Origin: Gemmatimonadota bacterium
Lineage (GTDB): Bacteria > 4572-55 > J002
Assembly (NCBI GenBank): GCA_003697105.1
Contig: RFFQ01000181.1
Span: 1 to 28,517 of the forward strand
Direction of reading: 5' to 3'
DNA: 28,517 nt
Shown here: piece after piece, positions 6,369 through 13,600 of the stretch
Layout: the number at the start of each line of letters is the position of its first letter
Position numbering within the stretch: the stretch's first letter is position 1
The notes under the pieces: generated by a model
Database searches by the model: none
What the model saw: only the letters and a program-made list of their open reading frames with translations
What the model was told of the DNA's origin: nothing
Translations under genes and position numbers: made by a program

Positions 6369-7365
6369 CCGCTACCGTCATCATTTTTCCCATATTTATG
6401 TTGAGCGGGACGCCCTCGCTTATCCCGATACGGAGCGTGTGTTCCGCAAATTTCCACATGCCCGCCGGATCGTGATTGACCACTATAAAGCGGTGTTCAA
6501 TCGCTCCAACCAGCATTTTCAACAGCAAAAAGCCAGCATGAAATTGATTTTGGCGGTCAAACGGGATCATTTTCTGTATGCAGGAAGCCCTGCCGCTCCA
6601 GACTTTGGGCATCCAAACTTTTTCTACAATGCCCTGATGCTAAACTGCTTATATAATTGTGATTATTGCTACTTACAAGGGATGTACCCGTCTGGCAACA
6701 CGGTGATGTTTGTCAATTCGGAAGATTATTTGGCGGCAACAGCGCAGAAGTTAAAAAATGGGGAGGAAATGTATCTGTGCATCTCGTACGATACCGATCT
6801 GCTGGCATTTGAGCATATCATCCCCTATGCCCACCGCTGGATTCAATTTGCCCGCCAACATCCCAATCTGCTGATCGAACTCCGCACGAAAAGTGCGAAT
6901 TTCAACGCAATTAAAACATTAAAGCCGGTAACCAACGTTATTTTAGCATGGACGCTCTCTCCGGCATCCATTACCAAAATTTACGAGAAAAAAACACCAT
7001 CCCTTAAAGCACGCCTCAATGCCATTAAAAAGGCGATGACCACCGGTTGGACGGTGAGACTCTGCTTCGATCCGTTGCTTCATGTACCCGATTGGCAAGA
7101 AATTTATACCGAGTTTGTGGAGCAGGTTTTCACCGCACTCAATCCAGAAAAAATTCAGGATGTGAGCATCGGCGTTTTTCGGATGAACTCCGGCTATTTG
7201 CACCGTATTCGGAAAATGCGGGAAGACTCGCCGGTACTTTATCACCCGGTGGATGTCGTCGAGAATGTGGCAACCTACCCGCAAACCGTCAAGGCGGAAA
7301 TGGAAGATTGGGTTTACCGGCAGGTACGCAAATACCTACCGGATGACCGTGTGTTTGCCCTTTAA
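6274..7365 (+). CDS. Radical SAM protein of the spore photoproduct lyase family
   Basis: A 363-residue protein. The [4Fe-4S] cluster motif CX3CX2C is at Cys125, Cys129 and Cys132 (LNCLYNCDYCYLQG), followed directly by Tyr133 as in spore photoproduct lyase. Cys169 (EMYLCISYDTD) falls at the position of the H-atom-donor cysteine of B. subtilis SplB by my alignment from memory. The N-terminus (HIYVERDAL..P) also fits the family. SPL directly reverses the thymine dimer 5-thyminyl-5,6-dihydrothymine. Homologues in non-spore-formers exist and their substrate is unclear, so the exact lesion is open. ATG 6274 has AGGAG four bases upstream and lies inside the previous gene; the only later in-frame candidate before the conserved region, TTG 6334, lacks a ribosome site. 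Confidence 0.82.
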   Translation: MSSTRLQLVPSTTKANAAPSLRRSGNGSARSNRYRHHFSHIYVERDALAYPDTERVFRKFPHARRIVIDHYKAVFNRSNQHFQQQKASMKLILAVKRDHFLYAGSPAAPDFGHPNFFYNALMLNCLYNCDYCYLQGMYPSGNTVMFVNSEDYLAATAQKLKNGEEMYLCISYDTDLLAFEHIIPYAHRWIQFARQHPNLLIELRTKSANFNAIKTLKPVTNVILAWTLSPASITKIYEKKTPSLKARLNAIKKAMTTGWTVRLCFDPLLHVPDWQEIYTEFVEQVFTALNPEKIQDVSIGVFRMNSGYLHRIRKMREDSPVLYHPVDVVENVATYPQTVKAEMEDWVYRQVRKYLPDDRVFAL

Positions 7366-7400
7366 TCCTGTGAAATTTCCTTCTCTCCCCCCATCCCTGA

Positions 7401-8291
7401 CTACCGGTTTTGACCCCATTTGAGGGTCTGAATTAAAATTCCACTGATAATCAGAACCAACCCGATGATTGAAGTGATGGCAATCGCTTCCCCTAACACA
7501 AAATAGATAAACACCAGAGATAAAAACGGTGAAAGATAAACGAAATGGCTAATCGAGGCACTATCCCGCGCATGGTTGAGCGCTTGGAGCCAAAGCACAA
7601 AGGTCAAGCCCATCTCAAACAACCCGATGTATATTCCGCCAAGCAATCCTTTCAGCGGTGGGACGGTAAATTCCGAGAAGACCAGCATGGTGATGGTCAC
7701 ATACACCGTTCCGAAGATGAAACCGGAACAGAGTTTTAGCACGGGATCGCGTTCATCCTTGACGTTGAAAATCCAGAACAGTGCCCACACCACCGAACTA
7801 AACACCGCTAAAAAAACCCCCACCGGATCGCTGAATTGGAGCGCACCGGTGGGGTCACTGCCTCTGGAAATGACAATCACTCCACTAAAACTGATCAGGA
7901 GCGCCATCAAGGCTTGAAAAGTCAATTTTTGCCCCAACAGCGGCACGGAAAGCACCGAAAGCACCACGGGCCAGGTGTAATTGAGCGGTTGCGCCTGTTG
8001 CGCCGGCAGTAAATCGTACGCCTTGAACAAAATCAGATAATATAAAAATGGATTCAGCAGTCCTAACAGCGCGGACCCGAACCAATCCCGCCGGCTTTGG
8101 GTGAAAAGGTGCGGAATGTTCCCTTGCACCACCAATACAACCAACAAAACCAGCAATGACGATGCGGAAGCATAAAAAAGCATCTGGATAAAATCGAGGC
8201 TACGCAACGCAATTTTAAATGCCGTCGCTACCGTTGACCAAAATAAAACGGCAAGAGCAACAAAAAAGTAGGCTTTCGTTTGAGAAGTCAT
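7401..8291 (-). CDS. DMT-superfamily (EamA) permease
   Basis: A 296-residue integral membrane protein with about ten hydrophobic segments in two homologous halves, as in EamA/RhaT-type drug/metabolite transporters. The first half starts YFFVALAVLFWSTVATAFK. The second includes FSSVVWALFWIFNVK and ends with SIIGLVLIISGILIQTLK. Typical EamA features are the QPLNYTWPVVLSVLSVPLLGQKL stretch and FVYLSPFLSLVFIYFVLGE near the end. The substrate cannot be predicted. I use ATG 8291; an adjacent GTG at 8294 is equally possible, and neither has a clear ribosome site. It lies 36 bp downstream of the protease gene on the same strand and may be read through from it. It converges on the radical-SAM gene. 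Confidence 0.85.
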   Translation of the reverse strand: MTSQTKAYFFVALAVLFWSTVATAFKIALRSLDFIQMLFYASASSLLVLLVVLVVQGNIPHLFTQSRRDWFGSALLGLLNPFLYYLILFKAYDLLPAQQAQPLNYTWPVVLSVLSVPLLGQKLTFQALMALLISFSGVIVISRGSDPTGALQFSDPVGVFLAVFSSVVWALFWIFNVKDERDPVLKLCSGFIFGTVYVTITMLVFSEFTVPPLKGLLGGIYIGLFEMGLTFVLWLQALNHARDSASISHFVYLSPFLSLVFIYFVLGEAIAITSIIGLVLIISGILIQTLKWGQNR

Positions 8292-8330
8292 CACATTATT
8301 GTCAGGTTGAAAATGAGAAAACCCAGCGCC

Positions 8331-10091
8331 TTACCGCAACAACACCATGGACGCCGTTATAGATTCGTGATCCGTTTGTAAGCGATAAAAATAGACACCA
8401 CTTTCCACCACCTGCTGTTGGTCATCCGTGCCATCCCACAGCACCGAATATTCACCCGGCGCTTGAGGCTGATCCACTACCGTGCGGATCAACCGTCCGG
8501 ACAGATCGTAAATCCGCAGGGTCACCTGACCGGTTTGAGGCAGGTGGTAGCGAATCGTGGTACGCGGATTAAACGGGTTGGGGAAGTTGCTCAACGAGAG
8601 CAGCGCCCCGGGGGTATCATATTGTGCCGGGTCTGGATCAACGGAGGTAAAATAATCCGCGGCGGCACTGGCATCGGCAATACCCCAGCCAAACAGATTA
8701 TCAGGACCGGCATCACCAGCGTCAACGGCGGTGTTCAAAAACGCCTCTCTTACTTCGGACATAGTCCAGGCGGGGTGTTTGCTCCAGACCGCCGCGGCGG
8801 CACCCGCAATGAGGGGGCACGACAGTGAGGTTCCAGAAGCGCGAGTATAGCCATGCGGATCGTTGGCATCCACGGTGAAGGTGGCGCGTCCTTGTGCCAT
8901 AATTTCTGGCTTGATACGCCCGTCATAAGTGGGTCCGATGGAGCTAAAACTGACGTATGCACCCAGCGAATCCACGGCACCGACGGCTAAAATCTCAAAG
9001 GCATCTGCCGGCGCATTCATGTAAGGATAATCGCTACCGCCGTTATTACCGTTGGAATTGCAGATTAATACGCCATTTTCCGCCGCCGTATTCGCCGCAA
9101 TCGTTGTGGTGGCGGTTTCGCCATCCATATCTTCGTACTCGTACCAATCGATGTAACCAAGCGAACTGCTCACCACGGACGCACCTTGATTTTCTGCCCA
9201 TTCGATGGCTTCTACCCAGTTATCTTCTTCTACGGGGGTTTCGCTGGTAACATCCTCTGTTTTGCACAAAATAACACTTGCCTCGTAAGCGGGGCTGATT
9301 AAGCGACCGGGAAAATATCCCACGGTTGCCCCCAAGGTCAGGGTGCCGTGCCGGTGCTGATTTGGATGATCGCCGCTTTCGTACCCCACATTCCCATCAT
9401 CATTGACGAAATCCCACTGGGCGATCACATTTAATTCTTCAAAAGCCTCATGAGCCAGATTGTAACCGGTATCCAGCATGGCAATAATGATCCCTTCTCC
9501 GGCGTACCCTTCTTCATGCAAGGGTGGAACATTGATCTGGTTCAGTTGGGTGTATGCCCCGCCGTAATCTTCTGGATCAAATTGGCGTTGCGTGGCTCGA
9601 GATCGGGTGGGATTCACCTCAACCGGCGAGAGGTCAACCGGCTCGGTGCGGCGTGTTTTTGCCACAAGTTGCACCCGCCGGATAAAATCAAACGGGATCA
9701 GTTGGTCGATTTGCCCGGCTTTAATGTCAATACTAATTGCATTGAGCCAGTTGGACGTTGCGCGATGTTTTTCAGCGAGGGCGATCACCTGTTCCACATA
9801 GGGGCGATAGACGGCAATGTCGCGGTAATCCACTATCTGGGATTTACCTTCTTTCAGGCGCCGGGTGATCGCCGGCGGCGAGAGCCGGTTCACCGCCGTT
9901 TGGAGGGCATCTTCCAGTTCCGACCGGGTTAAATCCCCCTTATCTTGAAAAAAGACCCACACCGTAAACACCTGATCGGCATTGGCGGTTTCTAACTGGG
10001 CAGCCAAACGGGGTGTAATCACTTCAGCAGCGACATCACTACCCCCAGCGAAGAGCAAAATGCTAATCCACATCAAAAACCGGTGTTTCAT
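8331..10091 (-). CDS. Secreted subtilisin-family (S8) serine protease with C-terminal sorting tail
   Basis: A 586-residue protein. It has a signal peptide (residues 1-22, ending VAA) and a prodomain-like region to about residue 190. The catalytic triad is Asp207 (MLDTGY), His248 (HRHGTL) and Ser422 (SGTSLSCP), with oxyanion Asn349 (SNGNNGG). The last roughly 90 residues form a beta-rich tail beginning SNFPNPFNPRTTIRYHLP and ending DHESITASMVLLR. This is the FlgD-like/type A sorting domain carried by secreted proteins of FCB bacteria, so surface delivery or release by a type IX-like secretion system is likely. The ribosome site AGGAGGT is excellent. Its own promoter is not obvious; it may be co-transcribed with cutA, 51 bp upstream. 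Substrates are unknown. Confidence 0.92.
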   Translation of the reverse strand: MKHRFLMWISILLFAGGSDVAAEVITPRLAAQLETANADQVFTVWVFFQDKGDLTRSELEDALQTAVNRLSPPAITRRLKEGKSQIVDYRDIAVYRPYVEQVIALAEKHRATSNWLNAISIDIKAGQIDQLIPFDFIRRVQLVAKTRRTEPVDLSPVEVNPTRSRATQRQFDPEDYGGAYTQLNQINVPPLHEEGYAGEGIIIAMLDTGYNLAHEAFEELNVIAQWDFVNDDGNVGYESGDHPNQHRHGTLTLGATVGYFPGRLISPAYEASVILCKTEDVTSETPVEEDNWVEAIEWAENQGASVVSSSLGYIDWYEYEDMDGETATTTIAANTAAENGVLICNSNGNNGGSDYPYMNAPADAFEILAVGAVDSLGAYVSFSSIGPTYDGRIKPEIMAQGRATFTVDANDPHGYTRASGTSLSCPLIAGAAAAVWSKHPAWTMSEVREAFLNTAVDAGDAGPDNLFGWGIADASAAADYFTSVDPDPAQYDTPGALLSLSNFPNPFNPRTTIRYHLPQTGQVTLRIYDLSGRLIRTVVDQPQAPGEYSVLWDGTDDQQQVVESGVYFYRLQTDHESITASMVLLR

Positions 10092-10142
10092 TATAACCTC
10101 CTATAAAATTTGGAAAATTAACGTTTGGTTACTCAAATGTGA

Positions 10143-10469
10143 TTAGTGATCTACGTTCACAACATCATCCAGCCATGCCAAATAGGCGTCTGATCCGGCG
10201 GTAATGGGCAGAGCGATCATCTCTGCCACCTCATACGGGTGGAGTTCGTCAACCGTCTGTTGGATGCCAGCAAGTTTGGACGCGTGCGTTTTAATAATGA
10301 GCAACAGTTCGGGATCATCGCAAATATCGCCCTGCCAACGGTAAATCGACCGAATTTGGGGTACAATATTAACACAGGCAGCCTGTTGGCGTTCAACCAG
10401 TGCCCGTGCCAATTTTTCGGCGTTTTCGGGTGTATCAATCGTCACATAGACCACACGAAAAGGGGTCAT
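10143..10469 (-). CDS. cutA: CutA1 divalent-cation tolerance protein
   Basis: A 108-residue protein of standard CutA length. The motif order is complete: VTIDTPENAEKLARALVE, AACVNIVP, SIYRWQG, ELLLIIKT, VDELHPYEVAEMIALPI and YLAWLDDVV. CutA forms very stable trimers; E. coli mutants are copper-sensitive, but the biochemical role is unsettled. No signal peptide is seen, so the protein is cytoplasmic. A GAGGTG site lies about 9 bases before the ATG. It is divergent from the macroglobulin gene, with its own plausible promoter in the 211-bp gap. Confidence 0.95.
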   Translation of the reverse strand: MTPFRVVYVTIDTPENAEKLARALVERQQAACVNIVPQIRSIYRWQGDICDDPELLLIIKTHASKLAGIQQTVDELHPYEVAEMIALPITAGSDAYLAWLDDVVNVDH

Positions 10470-10525
10470 TTTCGTTTCACCTCACTTTCACTGTGGATTC
10501 GTAAATACGAGCGATAGCTGTACAC

Positions 10526-10554
10526 TGAATACTGCCCCCGCCTTGGAAAGTCAA
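10526..10554 (-). promoter_or_regulatory. Promoter of cutA
   Basis: On the minus strand, TTGACT (10554-10549) and TATTCA (10531-10526) are separated by 17 bp. The start site would be near 10519, about 50 nt before the cutA ATG. A 12-bp dyad (TCGTA-AA-TACGA, 10499-10510) lies just inside the predicted transcript. Confidence 0.5.
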
Positions 10555-10606
10555 GTTTGAAATTACGCAAGCATTACCCGAACAGCCGTCTTGATCGCAA
10601 AACTCA

Positions 10607-10636
10607 TTGACAATCCAGAACTAACTGTGGTATGCT
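10607..10636 (+). promoter_or_regulatory. Promoter of the alpha-2-macroglobulin gene
   Basis: TTGACA at 10607-10612 and TATGCT at 10631-10636 with an 18-bp spacer. The start site would be near 10643, about 38 nt before the ATG. A strong GGAGGT ribosome site follows at 10671-10676. Confidence 0.6.
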
Positions 10637-10680
10637 GGACTTGATTAATCAGAATACTTGGCTTTTCAAGGGAGGTCATA

Positions 10681-13600
10681 ATGATTCGTATCATCCTATT
10701 CGTACTCATTGCCGGAGGGTTATCACTTTTCGCAATGGTCAGCTTTTCCGCACCGGGGAAACATCCGGCAAATGCCTTTAACGCCGGCAACCAAGAGTTT
10801 GAAAAGAAAAATTATGTCAAAGCGTTGGACTATTACCAGCAGGCATTAGAACACGAAAAAAACTCCGAGAAGGCACTGGAAATTCAATATCAAATTGGAT
10901 TGTGCTATGTCCGGCTGAACCGAGAGAGGGACTACCGGCAGAAATTTGAGGAGTTCATTTCAGATTATCTGGAAACCACAAAAGGGACGATCTGGGAAGC
11001 CCGGGCATATTACCTAAAAGGGCTTGCTTTCCAGAACTACTATTATTACCCGGACGGGGAAATCCATCCATTTGAACAGGCACGGCTGATTTACAATGAC
11101 TATCTGAAGAGCAAAAAACTACGCGCTCAAGAACTGCTGGAAACCGACATCCGGTTGGCAGAAGCACTGGAAGCGCAAATTTACAATTACAGTTACCGCC
11201 GGATGGAGCATCAGCGGCAGGAGATGGATAATCCCCCCGCCGGTGACGATCCATTTTACGAAGAATGGGAACGGGAATCGTTGAAAGAAACAGACGCGAA
11301 ATACCACAAGGAATGGGAAATCCGCAAGCGAATTGTCTATTTGTTCCGTGAAATGTCGCGCTTGAGCAAAAAACCGGCGGATCAATTTACCGTGCACTAC
11401 AATTTGGCGCACTTTCTTCGCCGGCAAGCCCGCACGGAAATTTACACCCAGGAGGCCATCAAACGGTTTCGGGATGTCACCGCAGAAGCCCCCGATACCA
11501 AGCTCCGCGAGGATGCCCAATTTAGTATTGCCTTTTTCTACTTGGAGCAGGAAAATTGGCTCACAGCGGAAACTGAATTGGAAGCCCTGATCCGCAAATT
11601 CCCCACCTCACGGTGGGTCTCTGATGCCCGGCGAGCACTCCAGCAAATACGCAAAAAAGAACTTCGGATGGATGTCCAAACAGCCTTTTTGCCGGACCAA
11701 ACTCCTACGATTACCGTGACTACCCGGAACCTAAAAGCAGTCGAGTTCACCCTCTATCCCTTTGATTTTGCCGAATTTTTACAATCAGCAGCCGGGCTGA
11801 AAGCGGAGGCGTTGAACCATTTCAACGAGCTTTTCGGGGATATTGAGCAGGCGGTGAAATACGCTGATAAACCCCTCCACAAGTGGACAGAAACAGTCGA
11901 GGATCGCGACGATCACAATCCGGTGGCAACCGAGTTAACACTCGATTTAAATGAGATCAAAAAAGGTGAACCGGTCATCGGTACATATCTGCTGGTGGGC
12001 AAGCGCGGGCAAAATTCCACTGCCGCCTTGATTGTCGTCTCTGATCTTACCATCATCCAGCGTACCGCCGATGATAAAGTCGTCACTTTTGTAGCAGATG
12101 CCCTTAGCGGCGCTCCCGTCCCCAACGCGGAAGTAACGATCCTCAAGCACCAACATCAATTTCAAGGTGTTTCCGACGAAAACGGGCTTTTTGAAACCCA
12201 CACGGCGCTTAGTTCCTGTGCGGGGTATTCCTGTTTTATCGCCTCCTACGCTGTTGTGGGCAACCGGTTTGCCGCCACACCGCAACAATACGGCTATAGT
12301 TATCGCGAGGATCGCCGTCAGATACAGAGCTACACCATTACCGACCGTCCGGTGTACCGTCCCGAACAAATGGTTTACTTCAAACACATTTTCCGTGAAA
12401 ATCGGGACGGGGTTTACTTCCCATTGAACAACACAGATGTACGGGTAATCATTAAAGACCCGCGCTGGAGCACGGTGTTGGATACCACCCTTCAAACGAA
12501 TGAGTTCGGTTCTATTGCCGGATCATACACTCTGCCAGAAGAAGCGCCCTTAGGGGTATATCGATTTGAGCTTAGCCGTAAAAATCAACGGATCTACGCC
12601 GCCAGTGCACCCCAATTTCGGGTGGAGGAGTACAAACGCCCGGAAGTCAAACTCAATGTCAGTGCGGATGAGAGCAATTTGCGCGTTGGGGAAACGATCA
12701 AAATCACCTTAAATGCCGAGTATTACTTTGGCGGTGGCGTGGCGGATGCGGATGTAAATTACACCATCCGGCGGCAGAATTATCGCCCCACCTTTTATTC
12801 CGGCAATGAGTACGACTGGCTGTACGGGCGCGGTTTTGATGATGAGAACCGGGACCGCGGCTGGTGGTGGTATCGCTGGTGGTACTACGACCGCAACGAA
12901 ACGCTGATGACCTCCGGTAGTGCCAAAACGGACGCAGAGGGCAATGTGGAGATTGAAATCAAAACGGACGATCTACTGACAGACGAGTGGGAAGATGCCT
13001 ATCTCATCACCATCGAGGCGAATGTGACCGATGCCAGCCGCCGTCAGATTGATGCCCGCAAGGAGATCATCCTACCGGTGAGTGAATTTTATGCCTATGT
13101 GGAGAGTGAACGGAACTTTCTGCTCCCTAACGAGAAAGCCAAATTTACCATTTTCACCCTGACGCCCAACTACGCTCCTAAAGATGCCGATGGGACGGTG
13201 CGGGTACTCAAATTAACCCCGAAAGATGATCCCCAAGAAAATGAAGACCCCTACACCGAAAAAGAGATTTATTCTGAAGAGCTTAGCACTAAAAACGGGC
13301 GCGGCGAATTTATTTGGATACCGAAAGATGACGGGCGATTTCGCATCCGATTTGAGGCGCGGGATAAGCGCGAGGCGCTCGTCACCGGGCAGACCGAATT
13401 GTGGGTCGCCGGTGAGAAATTCTCCGGGCGAACCTATCGTTTTGCCAATCTGCAAGTGACCACCAACAAATCGACTTACGCCGAAGGTGAAACGGCGCAT
13501 CTGCTGATCACCACTGCCCAGAATGAGAGCCACGTCTTTTTGACGAGCGGAGCGAACCGCGACCTGTACGGGGCACAAGTCATCGCAATTAAAGGTGGCG

